Below, one piece after another: positions 33,640-46,700 of a stretch of DNA of 64,000 bases (its first letter is position 1; every line of letters begins with the position of its first letter). Position numbers and translations under genes: made by a program. The notes under the pieces were generated by a model. The model had not been told where the DNA came from, did not search any database, and saw only the letters and a program-made list of their open reading frames with translations. Source of the DNA: Polytrichum commune (taxonomy: Eukaryota > Streptophyta > Polytrichopsida > Polytrichales > Polytrichaceae); assembly GCA_950295325.1 (NCBI GenBank), contig OX485809.1:33542001-33606000 (forward strand), in the 5' to 3' direction.

Positions 33640-35120
33640 AACATGCTTTGCCATAATAATATTATTAAGCAACTACATGATGGTTTCCTTCCAAAGAAAG
33701 AGGATGTGATTAAAAAACTTTGATAATTTATAGTTGCTTGTTGAAAAATTCACAATGCACATCGCTTGAGTGCTCCCGGTAAACAAGGAAACCCAAGAGA
33801 AAAGAAAAATCATGCAAATGTGATACACAGTCCCACGGAACGCAACCAAGGAACTGTATAATGTTGGGCCAAGTGTTGCCCTACATGAGGAAAAAGTCTG
33901 TTGGATCTTCTTCACTATCCAAGAATATTCGTTAAACGTGAATAGGTTATACGAATGAATTTGGGTCATAGTTACGTCATTCACGCTCTCTTTCTCTCCC
34001 CCACAAAAGGCCACGCATCCATGACAGCTTGAAAGAATCTGAGCCAAACACTGAACAATAAAGCACAACTGCACTATTGCCACCTGGGACCCCCCTTTCC
34101 CCAGCTACACAAGTCAGTTCCCACATTGACTCAGACTACATCTCTATCCCACACGCAACTTCTCCTTTCTTCTTCTTCGTCTTCTTCTTCTTTTGGGGGG
34201 GGGGGGGGGGGGATGGGTTGTTTCACAAATGTTTGCATATGTCATTTTTGAAGCAAAGTTTGGTAGGTCAAGGTAAAAGGATTTTGGTTGTAGACATGTG
34301 AATCTTATAGTGCGACATGGGTGTCTCATAATACACCGGTAAATCCTAAAGTCCATGTCAACGTAAAAAATGAATAGTTGAAGGCGATCAAAGCGTTGTT
34401 GAGATTATCTCGACGTCCTATACACACTCTGATGTTCGAAGTTGGGTTTTATTTTATTTTTATTGTTTACTACCACAAAACCAATCATTAAGGAGGTTCC
34501 GATTTATCTGGGACATGTGTCCTGCCATAAGGTTCATGTGTCTGTTCTTGGGGAGTTTGGATTCAAGCGGTCTTCGTATTTTGGGTGGAAATACCTACTT
34601 TCAATTTCCGATTTGAGACAATGGTTCTAAGCCGGTTTGGTTTACTAAAACTTACCAACATGATAATAGTAAAAATCGACACCCTATAAGTTGGTTGTTG
34701 ATGCATCTCAACTTAAAGTTCACCTTACCAAGTCAGGGTCTTTGACTTTGATTTTGAGGTTTTTCTTTTTCTTTCTAGATGAATGTCTTAAATTAGAAAC
34801 ACCGAGGTTCCACATAGAGTTCAACTATTTCACACTCCCCTTCCCTGATTCGTCCTCCCCTTGGGTAGGTGTTGTGAACATTCACCCATTTAAGCCTTAC
34901 AAAATCTATGTTTTAGATATGAGTTAAAAAAACAAAACAACAACAGGTGTTTCCACCCAAAAAAAGAAGGACCAACCTTGAAACCAAGGCCAAGACCTAC
35001 TAAGCTCCCCATCATTAGACACATGTCAAAGCCAAAATTCTTTTAGATTGGCATGTTGAGCTTCATTACAAAAACAATGCTTTTGAACATGTGTGTAGAC
35101 CCCACATGTGGGTAAGAGGT
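33640..35120. other. Intergenic; 18-nt poly-G run, no gene seen
   Basis: A 136-codon minus frame at 33673-34083 has no recognisable motif and a biased composition. A run of about 18 G bases lies at 34195-34212, after a CTTCTTCTTC tract. Confidence 0.5.
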
Positions 35121-35126
35121 GGCATG

Positions 35127-35490
35127 AACTACACTAAATATGATATCTAGTGTCACCAATTCTAATTGTCTTGCTCAATACTGATTGTAAACTATGGCAT
35201 AGGGTCACCAACACTAAATGTTAACCCAACATTATTTGTCATTCCTTGTAAATTTTCTGGGTGATTATAGATATACAGTGTTGCAATTACTATCACTTGC
35301 CAAGTGGGCTTCATCCAAAGTTCAATCATCCATGACAATATTCCATCACAAGTTGCTCACAAGAGAAGGTATCATTTTGGGCAATGGATGAACTCATCCA
35401 TCATCCATGACAATATTTGTTCACTTATTCATATGAAGTGTCATCCGCAAAATTACCATAGTGACACTAAATATTATATTTAGTGTAGCT
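35127..35490. mobile_element. M-family MITE, long subfamily, copy M6
   Basis: Ends are the M-family AACTACACTAAATATGAT / ATATTTAGTGTAG. Inside them the sequence switches to CACCAATTCTAATTGTCTTG, which is absent from short copies but shared with 47684-48095. About 364 bp. Confidence 0.72.
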
Positions 35491-35494
35491 TCAC

Positions 35495-36765
35495 ATGGAC
35501 GGAGTGAGCTCCATTGTGAGCCATGATTTGGAGCCCACCCTTCCATCCAAGGGCTCGTGTTGCCTAGGGTTTAGTTGAGTGGGGTGAGTGGTCTTGCCAA
35601 TTTCTCCTTCATCCTCCACCCCTTGGTCACTAACCTCTTGCTCTCACAGCTTGTACCTTATAAGGGTCTTGTAGCCACTTTGCACTTGTAATGCAGAATA
35701 ATGACGGCGCATCTTGATTGTAGTGGAGTTTCAAATTTTGGGTACCAAATTTTGAGTTTAGGAGTGGTGCTCACTAGTGATGATTGAAGGTGGCTTGCAA
35801 ATGTTGTGGTTTGGGATTTGCAGTGTAGTCCCAAAGGCAAATCAATCTTGTCGATTGTCCTTATGACGAGGTATTTCAATTCACGAATGGCAAGAGTGGA
35901 AATTCGATGGTATGGACTTCACAATTGAGATTAAATAGCATGAGATTTTGAGACCTAGTAGTAGCATCATATTTTGTAACCATAGCTGGACCCTTTGATG
36001 CAATTTTGTTCATGCAAAGGTCAACCTTCCTCCCTACTTTTTTGTACTTGTACGTATGTTTATATGAGTATTATCGTTATTAGTATTTTTGAAAAGTTAT
36101 AGGTGTGGCTACATGTTGAGTTCAGAAGTAGCTAAAGTGGAGAGCTTATCATTTTTGTAGAGTTTAGGGTGGTTACATTTAACGAATTCATGTAGAGGGT
36201 GCTAAATCCAACACCCCACTCAACATTAGCACCATGGAATCTTGCAATTTAAGTACATATTGATTACCAAAATGTTCACCATGTGAAGATCATGCTTCTC
36301 CCAATGATTTTGGGTGAAGACATACATTTAACTTCAAAAAATGTGTTTATCTCAAAATTTGGGGAATTTATTTATTTATTTTAAAGTATTTGCAATACAC
36401 TTGGTTTTTTTTCAAACTTGGGGATATTTTTTTGGTTCATATGGCTACCACATGCATGTCAATGCCTTAACTTCTTGGGTTAAGGTGGTGCTACCTTAAA
36501 GGGAGTATTTGGTGAATGCACATGACCTATGTGTCAATTTGGGTGGCAACATCTAATTGTACATGGAATAATTCCAAGGCTACATGTATGCTTCAATAAG
36601 GTGAACAATGGCCCCACACATACAATAGTAAATGAATGAGTGGCCCTATGCTTATATTTGCAATGTAGGTGTGGCCACATGCACTTCAAACTAAAGGGGA
36701 AGTTGGCCACATATTAAAACTGAACAAACCCATTGAAATTGGTTGCACACAATAGATTGCCCCAG
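35495..36765. other. Intergenic, no gene seen
   Basis: AT-rich sequence, no frame above 73 codons and no repeat structure noticed. Confidence 0.5.
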
Positions 36766-36770
36766 CCTAG

Positions 36771-37172
36771 GCCTCCTAGAAAGTGGCATATGCCACTTTT
36801 TGTCACTTCTAGCTTAAAAGTGGCACACTAGGCGAATTAAAAGCGGCATTGGTCAATCTAATGTTTTGTTTGCGCTCAAAGTTTGGTTAGGCGATCGTGG
36901 TGCTTGCTATGGAAGATACTCTCCAGTGCCATCTTGATCTACAGTTGCTAAATGACTATAATTTTTTCTTTTTTACTCTGTGACTATATTTAAAAAAATT
37001 AAGGGTGTGTATTATGCCATTGGAAATGTCTTCAAAATACCTTTCCAACAATATATTACACACCCCCAAATCTCTAAAACTTCAATCACTAAACCAAAAC
37101 CAACAACGCACACACAATTTAAAAGTGGTACAAGGTTACACAATGACAGGCATCTGCCACTTTTTAGGAGGC
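36771..37172. mobile_element. TIR element with GCCTCCTA ends
   Basis: Left GCCTCCTAGAAAGTGGCATA and right GCATCTGCCACTTTTTAGGA plus GGC form an imperfect inverted repeat of about 25 bp. 402 bp, no coding content. The flanking trinucleotides (TAG/TTA) do not give a clean TSD. Confidence 0.5.
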
Positions 37173-37212
37173 TTACCATAGCCCTTTAATCCTCTAGAGG
37201 TTTCTAAAGTTT

Positions 37213-37441
37213 AACTACACAAAATATGATATTTAGAGTGACTTACTATCTGGATTTACATGGTGCTATATCTTTTTACTATTGAAATATGTTTTTACCA
37301 AGTAAAGTTGTCAATGTTCTATAATGTCCAAACTACCGATTTAGCATTTGTTGGTAATATATGAGATGTACAATGAATAGATATAGAGCACCACGTGATT
37401 CCAAACAGTAAGTCACTCTAAATATCATATGTAGTGTAGTT
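37213..37441. mobile_element. M-family MITE, copy M5
   Basis: AACTACACAAAATATGATAT at left, ATATGTAGTGTAGTT at right. The subterminal CTTACTATCTGGATTTACA matches ATTCCAAACAGTAAG at the other end. Only 41 bp from the preceding TIR element. Confidence 0.72.
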
Positions 37442-37444
37442 CGC

Positions 37445-38215
37445 AAATGTATGAGAAGATCAACATGCACATATCATACATTTCAAGCACTTAGCAACAT
37501 CTTCGGCCACCAACCCTCTGAAATGTCAAGAGGCAACCAAATTGAAACAATATGCATACATACAAGATGATCAACAGTGAAACAACATGTCTATTGCATT
37601 TCTGCACCCGAAAAGATGGGACCAACCCACTTCAACACAAGAATACACCCAAATGAACATCATTGCTTAATAAGGGCTGGTCTGTAACTAGCTGTCGGTT
37701 TTTCCCCATTCATTGCCTGGAAAGGCTCCCAAATTCTTGGGCCCCGAAATTCGTTCGGTGTAGTCAAGGGAACAAGAAAGGCAAGCACAGCACACCACAG
37801 CACAATCCGCCTGCCTAGTTGCCCCTTCTCTTGACCCAGCCCTGTCAACAACTAAACAAATAAACAAACAAATATACAAGGCAGGCAGGCTATCCACATG
37901 CACTAGCTACAATCACCATCACATTTCAACTTCATGCATACTTCGAGTGAAAATCCAACATTCTCCTCACGAGAAGGTCGTGAGATCCGATGTCTGCATC
38001 CAATGCAAATGCGCCACTTCAGCGTTGACAACGACAACGAGGCGAGTACGTTGCCACCTAGTCGTGGACACTTGTGTTGTTCTACCATTTTCGTCAACGT
38101 TGTGAATGGGATTTTTTAAATTTTAAATTGTTTAATTGTTTTATTATTATTATTATTTACGTATGTGAAGTAAGCAACACGTTTGATTTGCAGTATACAA
38201 ACTTCATGTGAATTC
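37445..38215. other. Intergenic; one unassigned minus frame
   Basis: A minus frame at 37660-37851 follows a TTTGTTTAG acceptor-like tract and contains a hydrophobic RIVLWCAVLAFLVPL segment and NEFRGPRIWEPFQAMNGEK. It might be an exon fragment, but I do not recognise it and no adjoining exon was found. Confidence 0.3.
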
Positions 38216-38218
38216 CAC

Positions 38219-38342
38219 ACACACAACATTACTCAAATCCATACCAACGTTCTGTGGGGCTGACATTATTCTTGGGAATATTCTATGGGATTTTGTCCGT
38301 CTCACATGACATTGTAGTGGATTTGAATAATGTTATGCAACT
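38219..38342. mobile_element. B-family MITE, copy B4
   Basis: CACAACATTACTCAAATCC on the left, GGATTTGAATAATGTTATGC on the right, with GGGGCTGACATTATTC and GTCCGTCTCACATGAC inner halves. Shorter loop than B1. Confidence 0.65.
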
Positions 38343-38344
38343 TA

Positions 38345-39535
38345 GCAACACCAAGATCACATTTTGTATAACGAACAAATAGAGGCGCCCAAATTTTGAT
38401 AGGCCTTCGAGGGTGTTGAGGGAATGATTTTGTTAAAATTGAGCCAGTGAACTTTGTTTGTGGTGTGTAAAATACGTTATGAGTGTTGATTTTATGGAAT
38501 AATTAGACAACTAAGTGACTATCCCACAAAAAAATGTATTCGTAAGGTATAAGGTGGGTAGATCGACTTGTTGGCTGGTGTAGCTTATTTTTGGGGTCCA
38601 TTCATATTGGTGGTATGCATGATTGACTTAGCAAATTGGCTTAGACATGGTAGAAACAAAACTATCATAAACTACACGTTCAAGGAATACAATACGGATT
38701 TTTGAAGCCATTTACCCTTAGCTACTCAATTCCCTCCCTCGACCCACACATTTTTCACTAGGAATGGCTCCCAAAACCATCCCAACACCCACCAAAATCT
38801 CCCACAATTTTTGTCCAAAATCAACCCTGCTTTCTCCCAAGATTATCCCGACCAAACCAACACAACCTAGATTTTTGGGTAATCACATTAAAAACATACT
38901 ACTTATTCAATGTATAAATAAATAAACTTGGGAGCCCTTGTAACCTCTGCATACGGGATCTAAATGATAATATATAAGCAACCCACCCTTAGCTACATCT
39001 TAAGGTTTGTCCAAATCCAATTCCCAATTCCGCCCACAACCAACCCCGCAATCTCCCAAAACCACATGGCTTGTCACTCAAGTCCACTCCCTACTTTGCA
39101 GTGAGACATTTGGACAATTTGAATTGCAATGCTCCAACAATGAGATAAGTGAGGATGCGTTTTTGGGGAGTTTGGAATTTAGCACCCTCTCGCTTTTAGG
39201 TCACAATCCAAGAGAGGTGCATTCACTTGAGGGTCAGAGACTATGTTGAAGAAGTCCATTGGTTGGTCAAGGATTTCCACCCAACACAAGGCTATTTGAG
39301 GCAACGATTGGTACGACGGACAAGATGGAAATACATAAATAAATAACAATCCTCAAGTCGGAGTTCTCCAAAGGTCAAGTTTCTTGTTTGAGGGTTTGAG
39401 GTTGCCAAAGAAACTTGACCACTAGATTACTCCTTAAACCAAAAAATAAAAAATGTTGCCATGGTGACATCCATGTCATTTTCTTCTCATCTTGACATGT
39501 GCACTTCTTCACCGTGGTATGAACCATCCCTTAAC
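38345..39535. other. Intergenic, no gene seen
   Basis: AT-rich DNA. A short plus frame at 39007-39249 has no motif. Confidence 0.5.
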
Positions 39536-39538
39536 TTA

Positions 39539-40032
39539 GGGCCACTTCACACACGAGACTGAGAGCCCGTGACCATTACACCTCAAGCACTCTCATTGGT
39601 GGAAAAGGCGGAGCCGGTCAAATTCGCTTCACACTACGCTTGAGGGACCAACGGAGAATGTGAATGCAAGATGGATGTAATGTCTACATGGATTCCTACA
39701 TGACATTGAATGGATCATGTTTCATGGTGACTTGGATTAGTTTCAAAAACCACCTAATCTTGGAGGCAGACCTAACACAAAACCGGGAGATCATGGCACT
39801 CCGAACGCTGATAACCGTTGGTTTATCCTATTTTATCATGTGTGAGGACCCGCATGAATAGAAATCCATTGGAATAGCATTTGGTTGAGGACCCGGTCAC
39901 ATATGGCTTCACACTACACTTAAACTTGAGGGTGCATGATTTTGGAGGTGTGTTGGGACGGCCTTTGGACACTTTCTTTTGGGCTCTCACAATTTCATGG
40001 TCACGGCTCTTGGCTTGTGTGTGAAGTGGCCC
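39539..40032. mobile_element. Tourist-like MITE with GGGCCACTTCACAC ends (copy 3)
   Basis: Starts GGGCCACTTCACACACGAG and ends GTGTGTGAAGTGGCCC. TTA on both sides (39536-39538 and 40033-40035). Terminal repeats extend about 40 bp to include GTGACCAT / ATGGTCAC. 494 bp. The reverse-oriented copy at 49047-49537 is of equal length and closely similar. Confidence 0.85.
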
Positions 40033-40264
40033 TTATATTCATGCCGCCGCCGCCTCACCAAAATTATGCAACGGGAACTTGGCCCAGATTGAACAAACTG
40101 TGGGTTGTTGGTGTGACGTCTCAAAAGTGAAGATGAGGTCATGCCTTGCTCATTGAGCCGGGAGGATGGACATGCTTTTGTCATGAGCTTGGTGCCCCGC
40201 TCTCTTGTCCAAACTCCTCGTCTTCAATGGTTACTCTTTTCCCCCCACTATCTTGCTTGTCCTA

Positions 40265-40545
40265 GGATATGAAATATGCAGTTGTTAGGAGATGGTGAGC
40301 AAATCCGAATCGAGGCCATTGCCACTTTCCTCATAATGTTTGCAAATCATATGAATATTTCACTCATTACCAAATTGAAGATTTTCGTGCTCATTAATGG
40401 TCATCCCTCCTTCTATTATATTGACTATTGAGCCTATAATGGTTTTGAGCATGTGGTCTAATCTCATTCAAAACGTGTGTCCTTTTGGTATCCATTTTTG
40501 GAGCCACAACAAACTACATACCACTCAAATATAAGTGTTTTAATA
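40265..40545 (-). repeat. R4 dispersed repeat
   Basis: Matches 42700-42990 in the same orientation (GAGCAAATCCGAAT, TTGACTATTGAGCCT, CATACCACTCAAATATA). Shorter inverted matches lie near 43245-43370 and 50510-50640. Coding content not evident. Confidence 0.6.
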
Positions 40546-40844
40546 AATAAATAAAGAAAGAAAACCCCAATTAGGCAGAGTGATGTTATGCTATGATCAC
40601 TTCCTAGGAATGGAAAAGGCTCACAAGCATGCACTTTGATCAATTGGGAAGGGTTTAGGGTTTAGTTGGTCCTAGAACGCACAACATGTTTGATAGGGGG
40701 CGGTCATTAGCACGTGACCCGATTGATAATACTCGAGTAAAATGTATGATGTTTGTAGATTGGGCTTACCCAAAGCCAACAAAATAATTAATCTTAAAAA
40801 AAACATCCTACTGGTACCACATAGGAGACTATTCAAGAACCTAC

Positions 40845-41012
40845 AATAACAACCAACATTATCCATGCTTGCCATGCGGGATTCCATGTAGATTTTTCTT
40901 TCATTGAAAATGTTATGGGTTGTGATCCAAACCTACCGTCGTGTAAACCTACAACAGGGGCCTATGACACTCTCAACCAATGAGAATTCAAAATTTTTGA
41001 AGAGCCATGCCT
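40845..41012 (+). mobile_element. GGGCC-end MITE fragment (copy 4)
   Basis: Shares with 3855-4017 the phrases CCAACATTATCCAT, GGGATTCCATG, CTATGACACTCTCAACCAAT and the ending GCC then TAA. The broken PIF/Harbinger copy begins directly after this. Confidence 0.45.
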
Positions 41013-41013
41013 A

Positions 41014-41500
41014 AGAATGTCCCCACCAAGCTACGTACCTAGTGGGTGAACGGCACTCCGAGAATTGGGCACCCAAGGCCACCAAGCCTTGACATCTGTT
41101 ATAAAGGCTCTAGGGCGGGCATTAGTGAGGAGGAACTAGGTATTCAAACCTCAAGTAGCGAGCTTGCTATGGCATCGGCATTGTTGTTTTTGTCCTTCTT
41201 TGGTTTGATTCCACAAAATGGTCTTTGGAGACAAAATGGGGTGATATAAAGGCTATTGTGGCCAAGTTCAATGGTTGCTATTGGACTACTAAAGATCTTG
41301 ATGAGAGTCGGACAACTAAAAATGATGTTTGTGTTGTATGCTATGAGTCTTTACAAACAAAAATGTGGGAAGGCCTTTGTTTGGTTGTTCCTATATTTTC
41401 CTCATTTTGCAGCAATATCCATGGTCAAGCGGAAAGTGGGAGGGTTTGAAGTTCATGCTTTGAATGTCAAAAGTCAAATTCTAAGCATTTACTAAGGTAG
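41014..41500 (+). pseudogene. Truncated PIF/Harbinger copy with broken ORF1
   Basis: Starts GAATGTCCCCACCAAG and then GTGAACGGCACTCCGAGAAT, matching the first 130 bp of the 19638 element. It then skips to the ORF1 body: METKWGDIKAIVAKFNGCYW, KDLDESRTTKND, then in another frame MSLYKQKCGKAFVW and MVKRKVGGFE, matching residues 76-153 of the intact protein. The N-terminal third is deleted and at least one frameshift is present. The match stops near 41470 and no right terminus was found. Confidence 0.75.
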
Positions 41501-42690
41501 AGATTTTTTCTAAAAACTCCATGTTGACAGTCTAGTGGTTTTCATGGTTTCTTTTTTTCCCCTAGCCTTGCTTTCATGGTGTTAATGTTGCCAATGGAAA
41601 AATCCCAAGCCCTGGACTCAACCACTCTACAATCCCATACCTATGTGTGATGGTCTTCGGGGTGTCTGACATGCACATTGACATTTGCCATCAATATTAA
41701 TGATGAATCTAGCTCTTCATAAGTTGACCGCAGTTGCTTTATGCCAAATTGACCAGATAAATGAATGTTATGTCCTGCTATGGGTTCTATCCCACACATT
41801 ACCCCAATTCGATTTAACTCTAGGATTGAGGATGCCATGCCACTTGGTCATGGTTGACCTAGGATGTGGGTTTTTCAATTGGAGAAGGTTTCTTCCCATA
41901 GTGGACATGTAGCTTAAGAATTCCTTTCCATATTTCCACTTACCATATTCAGACCCTACCATGCAGTTGACATTATTATGAGCACAACTATGTATGTAAA
42001 GACAGTGCAACATTTTTAGCCTCTTAGTAAGTTATGAATATCATCTTATCTTATCTTATTTGGGGGGAGAGGGGGCTTGTAGTCATTTAGAAAATCAACA
42101 TAACCATAACTAGATAAGAGGAGGTCCAACATTCAATCCCAAATTTTGACAATGTTTCATCATAGATTTCATATTGCAATATAAATCTCATTGAGTATGT
42201 CTAATCACTAGAAGATGGCAACAATAAAAACTAACCGAATTACACATGTATACCTTTGTAATGGATTGATAGGGAAATGGTATATTGAGGAGAATGAAAA
42301 TTGTAGGGATGGATGTCCAAGGCTAAGGAGCATGGATGAAAACAACTTGATGTATGAGAATTGAGATAAGTATTATCTATATAGAAGAGAGAGGATCATA
42401 TGTTGAAATGATCTATGTATGTAGATAGGGAAACCTCAATCTACATTTAGTAAGGCTTGAGACTTCTTAAAGTATCTCTTGGATACTATGGATAGATAGA
42501 GATAAGGCTTAGGGGAAGGGGAACACATGCATTATGTTTTTCACATGTCTCTAGGGTGGGAGGTGAGCCTCTAGATTGGAAACGTGGGAACAATTTAAGG
42601 TGCTTGAATATAGAGGTACGTTACAACCTTATTATATTATAAGGTGGACGTGTGTTATCTGGAAATTTATTTCTATGCACCCACTTCTCA
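41501..42690. other. Intergenic, no gene seen; R5 repeat at 42080-42210
   Basis: Short frames only. 42080-42210 (AGAAAATCAACATAACCATA) matches 43420-43540 and is a small dispersed repeat. ATCTTATCTTATCTTATTTG near 42044 is a minor tandem. Confidence 0.5.
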
Positions 42691-42699
42691 TAGGATTGA

Positions 42700-42990
42700 A
42701 ACACGCAATTAGTGCGCGATGATTAGCAAATCCAAATTGTTTACGTAGCCAATTGCCTCATAGTTTTGGGAGTTGATATGAATGTCTTTTTAATTCATCA
42801 AAGTAAAGATTCTCATGCTCATTAGGTGGTCATATAAGTCCTTCCAATCATGTTGACTACTGAACCTAAAATGGTTTGCATGTTTTGAAGACATAGACCA
42901 ACCTCTTCAAAACACATGTCTTTTAGATGTCCGCTCTCATATCCACGCCTAACCACATACCACTCAAACATAGGTGTCCATCCTATTGCT
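42700..42990 (-). repeat. R4 dispersed repeat, second copy
   Basis: Matches 40265-40545: GATTAGCAAATCCAAATTG, TTGACTACTGAACCT, AAACACATGTCTTTT, CATACCACTCAAACATA. Minus frames through it are short. Confidence 0.6.
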
Positions 42991-43021
42991 ATATTGGAAT
43001 TAGGCATTTCAATGAACGAGA

Positions 43022-43222
43022 AATAACCGACCGTTTAGTTATGGATAAACCAATTGAGCTTGAGAAATGACCGATTGAATTTCAAGACTTCAAGAAAACT
43101 ACCTTCATCTTAGAGGAATCTATGAAATAAACTTCAAATTGATAAAGGAAAATTTGAAAGATGATCACAACAGGTGACCATTGGTTGGCCTTGGAAACGC
43201 TAGGATTTGGACCGACTAAGGT
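43022..43222 (+). repeat. R2 interspersed repeat copy
   Basis: Contains GACCGTTTAGTTATGGATAA, TTCAAGACTTCAAGAAAACT, CTTAGAGGAATCTATG and TTGGTTGGCCTTGGAAACGC. Uninterrupted (no SINE). Confidence 0.6.
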
Positions 43223-43580
43223 AGATGGGTCTTAAGTGGCTCATTTTCTTAATAGGATCCCTATATTTGGTTGGTATAGGGTTCGGTGAGGATCAAAGAG
43301 CCAACATCATAAAGACACATGTTCAAAAGAGATTGGACTACGTCTTCAAATATTCATAACCACTCTACACTCACCAGTGAACACAACTGGGAGGACCTGT
43401 GTATCCAATTAAGAAAATCAACAAACATGCACTCTCAACAAGCATAACTAAATAAGGGGAGATCCGACTTTCAATCCAATTTTTGCATATGTTTTATTGC
43501 AAATTTGATTATGCACTACAAGTTTTGTTATGTAAATCTAGTAGGTAGAAGTTGGAGAACATGAAAAATGAACCAAATAT

Positions 43581-43740
43581 GGTCTGAGATGACCCTAAAC
43601 TATTAGAGGACAACAGAGAGATACCCAAAACCGAATGGAACGATTGGTGGTTCGATTCTCGATTGTGAAAAATTCCCTATGCTAGATGGAAAAACTACCT
43701 AGGTGGTCACGTGCCTCTTGTGTTCCAAAGCATTTTTTTA
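43581..43740 (+). mobile_element. tRNA-derived SINE, copy 1
   Basis: GGTCTGAGATGACCCTAAAC start; B-box-like GGTTCGATTCTC (43649-43660); then TGATGGAAAA-like and CTAGGTGGTCACGTGCCTC segments shared with copies at 49685 and 60995. The A-box region is eroded here. Confidence 0.6.
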
Positions 43741-46700
43741 AATAAAAAAACATTAAAAAACATTTTTTTAAAGGAAGAAGAAGAAGGAAAGACAGAAATC
43801 GCCCCGGACACTGCTTGAGGCATGTCTTCTTATTGGCATGCTCGCACACATGATGACAATATTGTCAAATATTTCCTTATGCGGTCATTTGGAGGGACTT
43901 GCATGATAAAGCGATGGAGCATGCAGGGATGGTTATGGGTGCCGTGCTGACCAAGCATTAATCGGGTGCCTCTTTTCGCCTTACTCCCATGCAAAATCTG
44001 ATGAGGTGGCAGCCATTATTTGAGGCCTGCATGCCCAGTTGGAGACGTGGCGGAGTCTGATTGGCTCATTGGGGTCTATAACTGTCTTGGTGGGTCCTCC
44101 TGCATGTCAGATGGGAAAATGTTACAGTCCCACCAGCCACAGCCTGACATGTCATGATTCCATCCTATGGGCTGAGGTATGTGGCCCTCTTCCAACTACA
44201 TGGACACTTGGATCTGGAATTGTCTCATGTGGTTAGGAATTCGCGAATAAGGGAAGAAAGATTCGCCCAGTTTCAAAATCGGAGTTGAAATGCAAAAGTT
44301 ATACAAGTCCAAAGCAACGATTCTTTTCCTCTCTTAACAATCATACACGTTAGGTTTTTCCAAGTGTTTTGGTTATTGAGTTTATGGTGGTTACTAATAG
44401 GTCTCAAGCACACAGTTTAATCTCAATGTGAAATGTGACTTTCAAGTGTTAGATTTGGAACAAGAAGATTTGCCATATGCATAACATTATTCGGCTCAAG
44501 CGAGCTATTCCATTCTAAAAAAAAATGAAACTCCAGGTTTTCAAAATGTGGGTGCAATGGGTAATGTAAAGGATAATTTTGTTATTTCGATGGCATCGAT
44601 CACAACACACTACCTATTGATGCCGATGGTCTGGCTCAGGCAACTGTAGCTGCCACACCACCAAGCTACCGCCGCAAGGTCACATGGTTTTATTGTTGGA
44701 CTGCCACATCGTTGTGAGGCCACATAGTAACTACCATTGGGGGTAGGTCAGTAGAAGAGGTCATGTCAAGGGCGTCACCAACCTTTATTTTCAGGGTAGG
44801 CCCGCTTGGGAAATTGAATTTTGTCAAGTGCATATTTTTTTCAGGAAAATTCTCATTTTATGTGTGCTTCAAGGTAAGTTGATTTCCAATCTTTGATTCT
44901 CTTTCGCTCTTCTAATTTTTGCAATATGATCTCAGTTTTGGGCGCATTGTAAGCAATGTGACCCACACTGGGTGGGGAGGGGTAACCTTCATACCATGTA
45001 CAAACTAATGTAAGGGATATTAGGTGAGGCATTAGCATACATAGTATACATAAGGGAGAGGTATTAATTTTCTCTAGTGTGTACTTTTACAATGGCTATT
45101 AAATATTTTGAAGTAAAAGTAGATGTACAAAAGGGGGGCTTAAGGTTTAGAGAAAGTTTTGATGATAGACATGTTAGTTTCATATAATTCACTTTTCATC
45201 CATTATGGTCATATAGTAATAGTTCTCAATGACTCCCTTGTCCATTTTTGTTAGGGTTCACATTTGGGTTATAGCACAAGCTAGAGGCTCTTAGAGTGCT
45301 CATGATTTGCCTTGAGTTTTGTTCACTAGATTGTGGCTAAGTTATTATGCTCTTGTCTTTGTTTGTTTGATGCAATTGTGGAGTTACATGTTATGGATGA
45401 AAAAACGTTCATTGATGGCTTTCTCATGAAAGTGGACATGGATTTTACATGCAATTAAGGTATTTAATTCATGATTTACAGTTTGTATATGTAGTGGAGG
45501 TATTTATCACATTAAATTGAAAATCTTAATATAAATATACGAGTACATTTTCTAGCATGCCATTAATATGTATACAATTGTTTTTCTTTATGAACGTCTC
45601 GTATATAGGGGCTTAAATTTCATAAAACCCACGCACTTCATTCAGGTTTCCAATGAAGAGTCCACCCCCTGGAAATGTGAATGATGACTCCTAGATTTTT
45701 GTGCAAGGGTTTGGATTTATGTTGGTTTAATTTCAAATGCTTCACATTGTATTTTTGGGTTGAGTTTATGTAGTTAGTTTTGGATATGACAAAAAATCAA
45801 GGGAACACTTAAAAGATGATTTGTATATCATCTAGGTATCTCACATAAGTTTAATACGACACTCACATGATCATTTTAGGGTAGTTCAAGTTAATTGGAC
45901 TACCCTGAATTTGGAGTTATACGTTGTTTCTTTATAACATAAAAAAATCAAAATCACTCAATCACAATACATGGAATTTGTGACAGTCACTCGACCTCAC
46001 ACTATTTCCCTTGGCAATAGTGTGGCAATGAATTATTTCTAAATGGACCAAGTGCAATGCATGAGCATAGGCAATAATTCTCTCAGCTTGGGTAGACCAT
46101 TTTAAAAAAAAAAAAAATCCGTGATCCTTGATGTTTTTACAAGATGATGGTCCTCTCAGCCGAAAAACACAATCTTTTCTCCATAAAGAAAATGGTGTGA
46201 GTTGCTATCCAAAATACTCATCCTACTCAATGTTTTTTTAAACCCCTTTACATATGTTTTTTTTTAAGGTGATAACCCCTCCTATAAGATCATAGTCTCA
46301 TGAGATCTCTCTTGATCTATCTCCTACCGCTATGGCCCAAATTCAGCACATGTTGAATAAAATGTTGCGCTTCTTTTAAACTATTTTCACATTGTTTTTC
46401 CATTGGACCAAAACATCAAAAAATTGACTCCACGACTTCCGTTTGGTTTGTATTTGAATACGGCTAGCATCTTTGAATCTATTGCAGATATTCTGGCTTC
46501 TACCTTAAGTATGTGGGAGGTAAATTCCTTTGATGCTCAAGAGCTTGTAGTTCCAATCGGAGGACTTCAACTAGTGGTTCTCTTTATCTTTGGAGCATGT
46601 GACTTGTTGTGCTTTCCCTCCTATCTGAAGTCCCATTTTCAATCTTAAAATTTGTGGAACTCATTTTGGTTGACCTCTGTGCATAATTTCATCACACCCA

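Noticed and set aside
33673-34083. 136-codon minus frame
   Set aside because: No domain, biased composition and no splice or promoter context; likely chance.
37660-37903. Minus frame with hydrophobic segment and NEFRGPRIWEPFQ
   Set aside because: Possibly an exon, but unrecognised and isolated; left as a note in the intergenic entry.
43649-43660. GGTTCGATTC as part of a tRNA gene
   Set aside because: No cloverleaf could be folded around it; it is the B box of a SINE shared with two other loci.
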